Assembly (NCBI GenBank): GCA_017615435.1
Contig: JAGAAF010000001.1
Coordinates: 1 to 27,527 of the forward strand
Reading direction: 5' to 3'
DNA: 27,527 nt
Source: Bacteroidales bacterium
Lineage (GTDB): Bacteria > Bacteroidota > Bacteroidia > Bacteroidales > UBA932
The position numbers were made by a program, and so were the translations under genes. Below, piece by piece: positions 6,353 through 14,652 of this stretch (positions within the stretch are counted from its first letter, which is position 1; every line of letters begins with the position of its first letter). The notes beneath the pieces were generated by a model, which had not been told where the DNA came from, searched no databases, and saw nothing but the letters and a program-made list of their open reading frames with translations.

Positions 6353-6712
6353 CTATTTCTTGTAGGGATTGGGAACGGGCCTGGGCCTGTCGTGCCTGGG
6401 CTTTTCTCCCTTTTGCTCGATTACCAAACCTTGCGACTCCACGGTCTCGGCGGCCTGTTCCACTGCATCCGCGGCCTTTTCGACCTTTTCGCAAGCTTCT
6501 TCGATCTGCTGAGAAGCGTGATTGCAAGCCTTCTCCAATTTCTCCGACGGGCAGCCTTCTTCTCCGTGGTGACCGCAGCAATGATGCTCGACAGCTTCCA
6601 TCGTGTCTTTCTGGCAGGCAGCCTTCTCAGACTCCTGCGATTTCGCCGCGCGGCGCTGGCCGCATCCGGCCACAAGCATCACGGCAACAGCAATAAACAA
6701 TACTTTCTTCAT
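6353..6712 (-). CDS. Small Cys/His-rich lipoprotein of unknown function
   Basis: 119 aa, not recognised as a named family. The lipoprotein signal ends MLVAGC with lipid Cys at residue 17. Residues 43-65 form a striking Cys/His cluster (H43 H44 C45 C46 H48 H49 C54 C63 H65), with C33 and C74 flanking. This pattern would suit metal (Zn, Cu or Ni) binding or a redox role. Residues 58-95 are Ala/Glu-rich heptad-like sequence likely to be helical or coiled coil. The tail is basic and proline-rich (KPRHDRPRPVPNPYKK). The lipobox and own promoter make it a credible gene despite its size. Metal binding is inferred from composition only. It is divergent from mraZ, with palindrome copy D between them. 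Confidence 0.7.
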   Translation of the reverse strand: MKKVLFIAVAVMLVAGCGQRRAAKSQESEKAACQKDTMEAVEHHCCGHHGEEGCPSEKLEKACNHASQQIEEACEKVEKAADAVEQAAETVESQGLVIEQKGEKPRHDRPRPVPNPYKK

Positions 6713-6719
6713 AATGCCG

Positions 6720-6727
6720 CAAAGTTA
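6720..6727 (-). promoter_or_regulatory. -7 box of the small lipoprotein promoter
   Basis: TAACTTTG on the minus strand matches TAnnTTTG and ends seven bases before the ATG, predicting a leaderless or nearly leaderless mRNA. The position of the -33 element falls on the edge of palindrome copy D. Confidence 0.55.
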
Positions 6728-6748
6728 CTAAAAAAATCAATCCCGCAC

Positions 6749-6855
6749 CGTGGCGCGCAAATACCTGATAGTCAGCCAATTCCTGAAAGTCGGCTCCGGA
6801 AAACGCGGAGTCGAGTTTGGGGAAGAGATTGTGTGTCAGGGGGTTGGGCGCCACG
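6749..6855. repeat. 107-bp palindromic repeat, copy D (type I)
   Basis: Left end CGTGGCGCGCAAA, right end GGGCGCCACG. The core is AAAGTCGGCTCCG with CGGAGTCGAGTTT, centred near 6802. It lies in the divergent gap between the small lipoprotein gene and mraZ, 21 bases from the lipoprotein -7 box. Confidence 0.85.
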
Positions 6856-6912
6856 GGGAACGAAGGCGAAGCGGAGGGAGGGGGAACAGAAGGGCGAAGT
6901 CGAATGGCGGGA

Positions 6913-6978
6913 GAGCGAAGGGAAAGGGGCGGAGGAGCGAAGGGAGAGGGGCGGGAGAGCGAAGGCGAGGGGCGGGCG
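6913..6978 (+). repeat. 22-bp G-rich tandem repeat, three copies
   Basis: Units begin at 6913, 6935 and 6957. Each reads GAGCGAAG followed by G/A-rich sequence and GGGGCGG. A decayed fourth unit (one base shorter) precedes at about 6892. The plus strand here is almost purine-only, and several G-runs are regularly spaced. The frames across it look like composition artefacts, not genes. It ends about 45 bases before the mraZ -7 box. Confidence 0.8.
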
Positions 6979-6994
6979 GTAAAAAAATGTAAAA

Positions 6995-7036
6995 AGTGGG
7001 AACAAAATGGAAAAGTTTTGCTAACTTTGTCCCACT
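6995..7036 (+). promoter_or_regulatory. mraZ/dcw promoter with candidate MraZ operator
   Basis: The -7 box TAACTTTG is at 7022-7029, with mraZ ATG at 7056. It is flanked by an inverted repeat, AGTGGGAACAAA (6995-7006) and TTTGTCCCACT (7026-7036), so the right half overlaps the -7 box. MraZ is known to bind TGGGN-type boxes near its own promoter. TGGGA occurs at 6997 and in inverse at 7034-7030, and TGGAA at 7008. Autoregulation is thus plausible. The spacing is not the classical 10-bp direct repeat. Confidence 0.5.
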
Positions 7037-7055
7037 TGCGTATAAGAATTATTTT

Positions 7056-7502
7056 ATGATCACATTCATCGGCGAATACATCTCGAGAGTGGACGACAGG
7101 GGCAGATTGGTGCTCCCGGCGCCCCTCAAGGGCTGTCTGCCGGCGGGTGGAGATATGAGGTTCGTGGTGAAAAAGAGCATCTACGACGACTGTCTGGAGA
7201 TGTACACTTTCGAAGAGTGGGCACGGCAGTCGGAGAAGGTGAAGGACGGACTCAACTTCTTCAACCCCCAGCACGTACAGTTCTGGAGAGAGTATATGCG
7301 CGACCGCGATGTGGTCGAACCGGATTCGAAATTGGGACGAATCTCAATCTCCCGGAATCTTCTTGACGCAATCGGTGTGAACAAAGAGGTCGTATTCTTT
7401 GGCATTGATTTCAAGATCGAGATTTGGGCGAAGGAGAAGTTCGATAAGTCCCGCCTTTCTCACGAGAATTACACTGCCATAGCGGAAAGCCTTTCAAAAT
7501 AA
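7056..7502 (+). CDS. mraZ: Transcriptional regulator MraZ
   Basis: 148 aa, normal length. Two SpoVT/AbrB-like half-domains each carry the family D-x-x-G-R signature: DDRGR around residues 13-17 and DSKLGR at 90-95. MraZ is a DNA-binding octamer or dodecamer that represses the division and cell-wall (dcw) operon it heads. An in-frame GTG 60 bases upstream was not used as start, because it would put the -7 box inside the coding sequence and add unconserved residues. It is first gene of the cluster, 12 bases before rsmH. Confidence 0.95.
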   Translation: MITFIGEYISRVDDRGRLVLPAPLKGCLPAGGDMRFVVKKSIYDDCLEMYTFEEWARQSEKVKDGLNFFNPQHVQFWREYMRDRDVVEPDSKLGRISISRNLLDAIGVNKEVVFFGIDFKIEIWAKEKFDKSRLSHENYTAIAESLSK

Positions 7503-7514
7503 AGGCAACGCGCT

Positions 7515-8435
7515 ATGTCCGAGTACCACAAACCCGTTCTGCTTAAGGAGAGCGTAGACGCCCTTGTTACGGACGCCCGCGGCTCCTATGCCGACGCCAC
7601 CTTCGGGGGCGGAGGGCACAGCCGCGAGATAATGGGCCGCCTGGCCAAAGAGGGCCGCCTGATCGCTTTCGACCGCGACGAAGATGCGCTCGCCAACGCC
7701 ATCGACGATCCCCGGTTCACGCTTATACACAACGACTTCAGATTCATATACAACTATTCCCTCACGGAAACGGAGGGAGGGTTCGACGGCATCCTGGCCG
7801 ATCTGGGAGTGTCGTCGCATCAGTTCGATACGGCGGAAAGAGGTTTCTCGTTCCGCTATAGCGCGCCGCTCGATATGCGAATGAATGTGCAGGGGAAAAC
7901 GACTGCAGCGGACATTGTCAATTCTTATACGCAAGAAGAATTGGAAAAGATCCTACGGATTTACGGGGAAGTGGAGGACGCCCGGAAGGTCGCGAGGCTT
8001 ATCGAAAAAGCCCGCGCCGCGAAGGCGATCGAAACTACCGATGACCTGGACAATGCCATTGCAGCCGCCCTGCCTTCTTTCGCAGAGCACAAGTACCTCG
8101 CGAAGGTCTACCAGGCGCTGAGAATCGAAGTGAACCAGGAGATGCGCTCGCTGGAGAAGTTTCTCGAAGGCGCGTCGCTGGCGCTCAAACCCGGCGGAAG
8201 GCTGGTGGTCATCACCTACCATTCCCTCGAGGACCGTATGGTGAAGAATTTCATCAAAGCGGGAAACATCGACGGCGAAGTGGTCAAAGACGTCTTCGGA
8301 CGGAGCCAATGCCCCTTCGAGGCGGTAAACCGCAAACCCATCCTCCCCGAAGAGGATGAAATCGCGGGCAATACCAGGGCAAGAAGCGCGAAACTACGTA
8401 TTGCTATAAAAAATGGAGCAGGAAAGGAGATTTAG
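7515..8435 (+). CDS. rsmH: 16S rRNA (cytosine(1402)-N(4))-methyltransferase
   Basis: 306 aa. It opens with the diagnostic YHKPVLLKESVDAL and the SAM-binding ATFGGGGHS (28-36). Acidic ribose-binding residues AFDRDEDA (51-58) and ILADLGVSSHQFD (93-105) follow. The C-terminal half has GGRLVVITYHSLEDRMVK and a basic end. RsmH (MraW) methylates N4 of C1402 in the ribosomal decoding centre. It is second in the dcw cluster as in most bacteria. Its last 23 bases overlap ftsL. Confidence 0.97.
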   Translation: MSEYHKPVLLKESVDALVTDARGSYADATFGGGGHSREIMGRLAKEGRLIAFDRDEDALANAIDDPRFTLIHNDFRFIYNYSLTETEGGFDGILADLGVSSHQFDTAERGFSFRYSAPLDMRMNVQGKTTAADIVNSYTQEELEKILRIYGEVEDARKVARLIEKARAAKAIETTDDLDNAIAAALPSFAEHKYLAKVYQALRIEVNQEMRSLEKFLEGASLALKPGGRLVVITYHSLEDRMVKNFIKAGNIDGEVVKDVFGRSQCPFEAVNRKPILPEEDEIAGNTRARSAKLRIAIKNGAGKEI

Positions 8436-8766
8436 GTTATCGGATATCGGGCAGCTGCTGAAGAACAGCGTCAAGGCCATCTTCGAGGGAGAGTTTCTCC
8501 TCCGACTGAAGATCGGGCGCTACTTCATCAACATTGTGGCCGTGTTCATCGTGATCACCCTGACTATTTACATCAGCCTGCTCATTGACAACACCCTGAC
8601 CACGGTTGAACGAGGCAAAACCGTGATCGCGGAGCAGGAAGCCGTCATCGCTATGCGTACGTACGAGCTCTCTTCGCTCACGAGAAGAAGCGGCGCAGTG
8701 AAACATCTCAGGGAACTGGGGTCGACACTGACCGAAGCGGAAAAACCGCCGATAGTATTAAAATAA
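8413..8766 (+). CDS. ftsL: FtsL-like cell division protein
   Basis: 117 aa bitopic protein. It has a basic cytoplasmic N-terminus (about 37 residues), one transmembrane helix at roughly 38-58 (FINIVAVFIVITLTIYISLL), then a short periplasmic helix with heptad-like spacing (VERGKTVIAEQEAVIAMRTYELSSL). Sequence conservation of FtsL is low, so the call rests on topology, size and position between rsmH and ftsI. FtsL with FtsQ and FtsB activates FtsWI septal synthesis. It overlaps rsmH by 23 bases, and its stop shares one base with the ftsI start (TAATG). Confidence 0.85.
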   Translation: MEQERRFRLSDIGQLLKNSVKAIFEGEFLLRLKIGRYFINIVAVFIVITLTIYISLLIDNTLTTVERGKTVIAEQEAVIAMRTYELSSLTRRSGAVKHLRELGSTLTEAEKPPIVLK

Positions 8767-10688
8767 TGGCAGAAGAGACGAAACAGGAAACCAGAAAGAG
8801 GGACAGGATCAGCTACGCGCTGTACCTGTACTACCTTCTGATGCTGCTCGTGGGGATATTCCTCGCGGGGCGCTTCCTGTATCTAAAAATCTTCTGGAGG
8901 CCGGACGTTGAGATAGAGCGCAGGCTCACGCAGCCCATCCGAAGGGTGAACCTTGAGCCCACGCGCGGCTGCATCCTTGCCGCGGACGGCCGACCCATCG
9001 CAATGTCGTATCCCCGCTACCAGCTCTACATCGACCCGTGGGTCCGCAAGGGCGAATTCGACCTTATGAAAAAGGACGTGCGCGACTCGTGCCTCAGGCA
9101 GTGGAAGAACGACGCGGCGCTGTTCGCCCAGGGCCTGTCCATAGTCTTCCCCGAAAGGAGCGCAGAGCAGTTCCGCAAACGTCTGGTCGCCGCCTTCGAC
9201 CAGGGCAGCCGCTACCTGAAACTCGGCCGCCCGATAGAGAAGGAGCAGCTCGAATTTCTGCAGAACTACCCTCTTATCAAGGATGGCCGCTACAAAGGCG
9301 GCGTGTGGTGGGAGACCGTGCCCACGAGGCGCTATCCCTACGGCTCGCTCGCGAAGCGCACGATAGGCAGCGTCACCGAGAACTCGGACGGCTCGTACTA
9401 CTCCGGCATCGACGGCAAGTACAACTACGTCCTGCACGGCGAGCCCGGCCGCTACTATATGAAGAAGACGGACAACGGCTACGTCCGCGACTACGACAGC
9501 ACCTATGTGAAAGCCGTGGACGGCCTGGACATCCGCACCACGCTGAACATAGATTACCAGGACATCGCCGACAAGCTGCTCCGCAAATATGTGGAGCCCG
9601 AAGAGGACCTCGAAGCGGCGTGCTTCGTGCTGATGGACGTGAAGACGGGCGCCATCAAGTCTATGGTCAATCTGGCGCGCGGCAACGGCGGCACGGGTAT
9701 GTTCGGCGAGAACGAGAACGTGGCGGTGATGAGGCGCGGCGAGCCCGGTTCGGTGTTCAAGATAACCACCCTGATGACCTGCATCGAAGACGGAATAGTT
9801 ACCTCGATCGACCAGACCATCCCCGCGAAGGACGGCCTCGTGCAGGTGGACGGCTACCAGAAGCTCTACCCCGCCGACAAACACCTCAAGGACTACATCG
9901 CCAAGTATCACTCCTCCAACATACCGCTTTGGTACTGCGTGAAACTCTCCTCGAACAACGCCTTCAGGTATCTCGCGATCAACTACTATAAAGACAGGCC
10001 CGAAGACTTTATCGGCAGGCTGCACACCTACAACCTAGGCAAGTCCTTCGACTTCGATGTCTACGAGCCCATCACGACTCCAACCCTGAAGTTCCCTTCG
10101 GACAAGAGCTGGTCAAAGACAGACCTCGGACAGATAGGAATGGGCTACTCCGTGAGCGTGACCCCGATGCACATCCTTGCCTTCTACAACGCCATCGCGA
10201 ACGACGGCAAGATGATGAAGCCCTACCTGGTGGAAGACATCGAGAAGAACGGAAAAGTGATAGAGAAGCTCGGCCCCTCCGTGCTGAACTCCAGCATCTG
10301 CAGGCCGGAGACGGCAAAGATGGTCCGCGACGCGCTCTGCCACGTCACCGTGGACGACAAAGACTACCGCTACAGGGGCACGGCGTGGAGGCTTCAATAC
10401 ATCTCGGACAAGGTGAAGGTGGCGGGCAAGACCGGCACTGCAGACGTGTTCACGAACGGCAAATATGTCCAGGCTGACGGAGCACGCAAGCAGCAGGGCA
10501 CGTTCGTGGGCTTCTTCCCCGCCGAAGATCCGCAGTACTCAGTGATCTGCGTCGTGTACTCGAAGATATCGAAGAAAGAGTTCGCCGGAGGAGTCATCCC
10601 CGCGAGCGTCATCAGGGACTTTATTAAGGAAATATATAATATAGATCCATACTGGAATGAAACTGTCGAAGCTGATCAAAGGCCTTGA
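8766..10688 (+). CDS. ftsI: Septal peptidoglycan transpeptidase (class B PBP, FtsI/PBP3)
   Basis: 640 aa. One N-terminal membrane helix (about 19-40) is followed by the pedestal domain (PTRGCILAADGRPIA near 65-79) and the transpeptidase domain with all three penicillin-binding motifs: S329-V-F-K332, S395-S-N397 and K555-T-G-T558. It cross-links septal peptidoglycan together with FtsW. The chain ends at EADQRP soon after the transpeptidase fold, so there is no C-terminal PASTA domain, which several Bacteroidales FtsI proteins have. The last 32 bases overlap murE in another frame, an unusually long overlap, but both ends look genuine. Confidence 0.96.
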   Translation: MAEETKQETRKRDRISYALYLYYLLMLLVGIFLAGRFLYLKIFWRPDVEIERRLTQPIRRVNLEPTRGCILAADGRPIAMSYPRYQLYIDPWVRKGEFDLMKKDVRDSCLRQWKNDAALFAQGLSIVFPERSAEQFRKRLVAAFDQGSRYLKLGRPIEKEQLEFLQNYPLIKDGRYKGGVWWETVPTRRYPYGSLAKRTIGSVTENSDGSYYSGIDGKYNYVLHGEPGRYYMKKTDNGYVRDYDSTYVKAVDGLDIRTTLNIDYQDIADKLLRKYVEPEEDLEAACFVLMDVKTGAIKSMVNLARGNGGTGMFGENENVAVMRRGEPGSVFKITTLMTCIEDGIVTSIDQTIPAKDGLVQVDGYQKLYPADKHLKDYIAKYHSSNIPLWYCVKLSSNNAFRYLAINYYKDRPEDFIGRLHTYNLGKSFDFDVYEPITTPTLKFPSDKSWSKTDLGQIGMGYSVSVTPMHILAFYNAIANDGKMMKPYLVEDIEKNGKVIEKLGPSVLNSSICRPETAKMVRDALCHVTVDDKDYRYRGTAWRLQYISDKVKVAGKTGTADVFTNGKYVQADGARKQQGTFVGFFPAEDPQYSVICVVYSKISKKEFAGGVIPASVIRDFIKEIYNIDPYWNETVEADQRP

Positions 10689-12057
10689 CGCCGAGATACT
10701 CGCCGGAACTCCGGACACCGAGATCACGAGCGTCTGCTGCGACTCCAGGAAAGCCGCGGAAGGGGCATTGTTCATAGCCGTCAAGGGCACCGCCCTGGAT
10801 GGCCGAAGCTTTGTCGGCGACGCGCTCGGCAGAGGCGCCGTGGCGGCCGTGGAAACCGGCCGCGAAGGCCTCGCCGCTCTCGCCGACCGCTTCTTCGGCC
10901 ACCCCTCAGGTGCCTTGAAACTCGTCGGCATCACCGGCACCAACGGCAAAACGACCACCGTCACCCTGCTCTACAACCTCTTCAGGGCAATGGGCTACGA
11001 GTGCGGTCTGCTTTCGACCATCGCCAACTATGTGGGCAGCCGCAAGTCGGAGACTGCCAACACCACGGCCGACCCCGTCACCATCAACTCCCTGATGGCC
11101 GAAATGGTCGCCGCGGGCTGCGAATACTGCTTTATGGAGGTCAGCTCCATCGGAGTGGAGCAGCACCGCACCGACTTCCTCGACTTCAATGTGGGCATTT
11201 TCTCCAACCTGACCCACGACCACCTCGACTACCACAAGACTGTGGCCGAGTACCTCCGTTGCAAGAAACTCTTCTTCGACAACCTGCCGAAGGGAGCGAC
11301 TGCAATCACCAATATCGACGACAAACACGGCCTCGTGATGGTGCAGAACACCAAGGCCGACATAGTGACATATTCCACCCGCAGCGGCGCGGACCACACC
11401 GCCAGAATTATGGAGCAGAGCATAGAAGGTATGCTCCTGAAGATAGACGGCACCGAAGTGTGGACACGCCTGGTGGGAGAACACAACGCCTACAACATTC
11501 TCGCCATCTACAGTGCGGCGCTTGCCCTCGGCGCGGGCAAAGAAGAAACCCTCCTCGGGATCAGCAAGCTCCAATCGGCCCCCGGACGTCTGGAAACGAT
11601 ACGCGGGCCGCAGGGGAAAACGGTGGTTATCGACTACGCCCACACCCCTGATGCACTGGAGAATGTCCTCAAGACCCTGCGTCAGGTTGAGCCCGACCAG
11701 GAGCTGGTGTGCGTGTTCGGCTGCGGCGGCGACCGCGACCGCACGAAGCGTCCGGAGATGGCCGCCATTGCGGAGCAGTATGCGGACCGCATCTTCGTGA
11801 CGGCCGACAACAGCCGCACCGAGCGCACGGAAGACATTATGGCGGAGGTCGCGACCGGTTTCTCGCCCAAGGGCCGCCTGAAAGCCCTGTGCATAGCCGA
11901 CCGCGCCGAGGCGATAAGGGCCGCCATCACTATGTCGCAGAGCCCTTCGACCATCCTGCTCGCAGGCAAGGGCCACGAAGACTATCAGGTCGTAGGAACC
12001 GAAAAAGTCCACTTCGACGAGCACGAAGTGGTCGCAGAAATATTCAAACAAATCTAA
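10657..12057 (+). CDS. murE: UDP-MurNAc-tripeptide synthetase MurE
   Basis: 466 aa. The ATP loop is GITGTNGKTT (91-100). The uridine-side segment HDHLDYHKTVAEYLRCKK (188-204) probably includes the carbamylated lysine. GCGGDRDRTKRPEM (356-368) and AGKGHEDYQ (437-444) follow. The residue-3 selectivity motif reads D384-N-S-R387 where meso-DAP ligases normally have DNPR. Arg, which contacts the DAP carboxylate, is kept, so meso-DAP remains the likely substrate. It adds the third amino acid to UDP-MurNAc-L-Ala-D-Glu in the cytoplasm. The start was chosen on family alignment (MKLSKLIK), even though it lies inside ftsI. Confidence 0.95.
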   Translation: MKLSKLIKGLDAEILAGTPDTEITSVCCDSRKAAEGALFIAVKGTALDGRSFVGDALGRGAVAAVETGREGLAALADRFFGHPSGALKLVGITGTNGKTTTVTLLYNLFRAMGYECGLLSTIANYVGSRKSETANTTADPVTINSLMAEMVAAGCEYCFMEVSSIGVEQHRTDFLDFNVGIFSNLTHDHLDYHKTVAEYLRCKKLFFDNLPKGATAITNIDDKHGLVMVQNTKADIVTYSTRSGADHTARIMEQSIEGMLLKIDGTEVWTRLVGEHNAYNILAIYSAALALGAGKEETLLGISKLQSAPGRLETIRGPQGKTVVIDYAHTPDALENVLKTLRQVEPDQELVCVFGCGGDRDRTKRPEMAAIAEQYADRIFVTADNSRTERTEDIMAEVATGFSPKGRLKALCIADRAEAIRAAITMSQSPSTILLAGKGHEDYQVVGTEKVHFDEHEVVAEIFKQI

Positions 12058-12061
12058 ACCG

Positions 12062-13306
12062 ATGCTGTACTACCTTTTCGAACTGCTTAAAAAGTACGAT
12101 ATCCCCGGACAGGGACTGATGACCTACTTCTCGTTCAGGGCCATCCTCGCCAACGTGATAGCCATCATAGTGGCATATTTCTTCGGCAAGAGGGTAATCA
12201 AATGGCTCCAGAAGAAGCAGATCGGCGAGACCGTCCGCAATCTCGGCCTCGAGGGCCAGATGAGCAAGACCGGCACCCCCACTATGGGCGGCGTCATCAT
12301 CATCGTGGCGCTACTGGTCGCAGTGCTGCTCGTCTGCGACCTCTCCAACGTGTACGTACAGCTTCTCATCCTCACCACCCTATGGTGCGGCGGACTCGGA
12401 TTCGCCGACGACTACATCAAGGTGTTCAAGCACAACAAGGAAGGCCTGAGCGAAGGCAAAAAGCTCATCGGCCAGTTCCTGCTCGGCATTATGATAGCCG
12501 GGACGGTGTGCTTCAGCCCTAACATAGTCGTCCGCCAGGAGGTCGAGCAGACCGCGCAGGTCACCGAGGCGGGCGTCCCCACCGGCGAAGTCGACCACGG
12601 ACGCTATGTCTCCGAAGATGTGATCAAGAGCACCAAAACCACCATCCCATTCGTGAAGACCCACGAATTCGACTACAAATACCTCATTCCCTTCAAGGGA
12701 GCGTTCGGATGGTACTGCAGGTGGGCCCTCTACGCCCTCGTGATCATCTTCATCATCCTCGCGTGCTCGAACGGCGCCAACCTGACCGACGGAATGGACG
12801 GTCTGTCGGCCGGCACCTCCGCGATAGTGGGCGTGGTGATAGGTATCCTCGCCTGGCTGGGCGGCAACGTCATCGACGCAGGCTACCTCAACATAATGTA
12901 CATCCCGGGCTCCGGCGAGACTGCCGTGTTTATGGCGGCGTTCGTCGGTGCGCTCGTGGGCTTCCTATGGTTCAACACCTTCCCCGCCCAGGTGTTTATG
13001 GGCGACACGGGAAGCCTTATGATAGGAGGCGTGATCGGAGTGAGCGCGGTGCTCATCCGCAAAGAGCTGCTTCTGCCCATCCTCTGCGGCATTTTCCTGA
13101 TGGAAAGTCTGTCCGTTATCCTTCAGAGGGGGCATTTCAGATACACCAAACGTAAATACGGCGAGGGCCGCAGGCTGTTCCTGATGGCTCCGCTTCACCA
13201 CCATTACCAGAAACAGGGCATCCCCGAGCCGCGTATCGTAGTGCGCTTCTGGCTCGTCGGAATAGTCCTGGCCGTGGGCACCCTGGCATTGTTGAAGATC
13301 AGGTAG
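12062..13306 (+). CDS. mraY: Phospho-MurNAc-pentapeptide transferase MraY
   Basis: 414 aa polytopic membrane enzyme with about ten hydrophobic segments. Catalytic signatures are present: FADDYIK with D116/D117, NLTDGMDGL (240-248), GDTGSL with D315, and PLHHHYQ (378-383). It transfers phospho-MurNAc-pentapeptide to undecaprenyl phosphate, making lipid I. It is longer than the roughly 360 aa of the E. coli enzyme. The extra length is a hydrophilic insertion at about 153-208 (QEVEQTAQVTEAGVPTGEVD and following). I believe an insertion here is common in Bacteroidota. Four bases separate it from murE and from murD. Confidence 0.97.
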   Translation: MLYYLFELLKKYDIPGQGLMTYFSFRAILANVIAIIVAYFFGKRVIKWLQKKQIGETVRNLGLEGQMSKTGTPTMGGVIIIVALLVAVLLVCDLSNVYVQLLILTTLWCGGLGFADDYIKVFKHNKEGLSEGKKLIGQFLLGIMIAGTVCFSPNIVVRQEVEQTAQVTEAGVPTGEVDHGRYVSEDVIKSTKTTIPFVKTHEFDYKYLIPFKGAFGWYCRWALYALVIIFIILACSNGANLTDGMDGLSAGTSAIVGVVIGILAWLGGNVIDAGYLNIMYIPGSGETAVFMAAFVGALVGFLWFNTFPAQVFMGDTGSLMIGGVIGVSAVLIRKELLLPILCGIFLMESLSVILQRGHFRYTKRKYGEGRRLFLMAPLHHHYQKQGIPEPRIVVRFWLVGIVLAVGTLALLKIR

Positions 13307-13310
13307 GATT

Positions 13311-14651
13311 ATGGGAAGAATAGTAGTACTTGGAGGAGCTGAGAGCGGCGTGGGAGCCGCCATCCTCGCGAAAGTGAAAGGGTTTGAGGTCTTCCTTTCC
13401 GACAACGGAAAGCTGAAAGACGAGTACAAGTCGCTGCTGGACAACTGGCAGATCGCCTATGAAGAAGGCGGCCACACCCCCGAGAAGGTGCTGGACGCCG
13501 ACGAGGTGGTGAAGAGCCCCGGCATCCCGGAGACTGCGCCTATGGTGCGCGCCCTCAGGGACAAGGGCATCCACGTCATCTCCGAGATCGAATTCGCTGC
13601 GCGCTACGACACCGCGAAGAAGATCTGCATCACCGGTTCGAACGGCAAGACCACCACTACCAGCATCATCTATTATCTGCTGAAAGAGGCGGGCCTCAAC
13701 GTGGGACTGGGCGGCAACATCGGAAAGAGCTACGCCCTGCAGGTCGCGACGGAGCAGCACGACTACTACGTGCTCGAGATCAGCAGCTTCCAGCTGGACG
13801 GCTGCTACGATTTCCGTCCGGACATCGCCATCATCACCAACATCACCCCCGACCATCTGGACCGCTACGACTACAATATGGAGAACTACGTCCGCTCGAA
13901 GTTCCGCATCACGCGCAACCTCCGTCCGGAAGACTGCTTCATATTCGATTCGGACGACAAGATTACCATCGACCACCTCAGCAAGATAGTGCTGCAGGCG
14001 CGGATGCTCCCTATGTCGCAGACGCACGAAGTGGAGCAGGGCGCCTACCTCGAGGGCCAGAAGATAGTGATGCGCGTCGGCGAAGACGAGAGCGAACTCT
14101 ACCTGAGCGAGCTCGCGCTGGGCGGCAAGCACAACATCTACAACTCTATGGCGGCGGCGCTGGCCGCGAAGGCCGCGGGCATACGCAACGACGTTATCCG
14201 CAAGAGCCTCAAGACCTTCCAGCCCATCGAGCACAGGCTCGAGCCCGTGCTGGAGGTGAAGGACGTGCTCTACATCAACGACAGCAAGGCCACCAATGTG
14301 GATGCCGCGTGGTACGCGCTCGACTGCCAGACCAAACCCGTGGTCTGGATAGTCGGCGGAACCGACAAAGGCAACGACTACGAAGTGCTGAAACCTCTCG
14401 TGAAGGAGAAGGTGAAAGCCATCGTATGTATGGGTATAGACAACAAGAAATTCCACGAAGCTTTCGAGGCTATTGTGGGCGCCGACAAGATGGTCGACAC
14501 CCTCTCGGCCGAAGAAGCGGTGAAGGCTTCGGCCGCGTTCGCGGAGGCGGGAGACGTGGTGCTCCTCAGCCCTTGCTGCGCGAGCTTCGACCTGTTCACC
14601 TGCTACGAAGACCGTGGAGAAAAATTCAAGGAAGCTGTAAGGAACCTGTAG
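13311..14651 (+). CDS. murD: UDP-MurNAc-L-alanine--D-glutamate ligase
   Basis: 446 aa, usual size. N-terminal UDP-binding Rossmann-like segment (IVVLGGAESGVGAAILA), ATP loop CITGSNGKTTTTS (106-118), then LEISSFQLDG and ITNITPDHLDRY, all typical of MurD. The C-terminal domain has YINDSKATNVDA and WIVGGTDKGNDY, with SPCCASFDLF near the end. It adds D-Glu to UDP-MurNAc-L-Ala. It is placed between mraY and ftsW as in the standard dcw order. The long antisense reading frame across it is composition-driven and not a gene. Confidence 0.97.
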   Translation: MGRIVVLGGAESGVGAAILAKVKGFEVFLSDNGKLKDEYKSLLDNWQIAYEEGGHTPEKVLDADEVVKSPGIPETAPMVRALRDKGIHVISEIEFAARYDTAKKICITGSNGKTTTTSIIYYLLKEAGLNVGLGGNIGKSYALQVATEQHDYYVLEISSFQLDGCYDFRPDIAIITNITPDHLDRYDYNMENYVRSKFRITRNLRPEDCFIFDSDDKITIDHLSKIVLQARMLPMSQTHEVEQGAYLEGQKIVMRVGEDESELYLSELALGGKHNIYNSMAAALAAKAAGIRNDVIRKSLKTFQPIEHRLEPVLEVKDVLYINDSKATNVDAAWYALDCQTKPVVWIVGGTDKGNDYEVLKPLVKEKVKAIVCMGIDNKKFHEAFEAIVGADKMVDTLSAEEAVKASAAFAEAGDVVLLSPCCASFDLFTCYEDRGEKFKEAVRNL

Positions 14652-14652
14652 T

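Noticed and set aside
6892..6978. CRISPR-like array
   Set aside because: The 22-bp units are directly adjacent with no unique spacers, and no cas gene is present.
6292..7274. Several overlapping frames in the G-rich region between the small lipoprotein and mraZ, on both strands
   Set aside because: They run across a palindrome, a tandem repeat and two promoters, and their translations are low-complexity Arg/Gly or Ser/Pro runs.
8883..10025. 380-codon minus-strand frame opposite ftsI, and similar ones opposite murE, ftsZ, ftsA and the barrel gene
   Set aside because: Same codon-bias shadow effect; no family resemblance in the translations.
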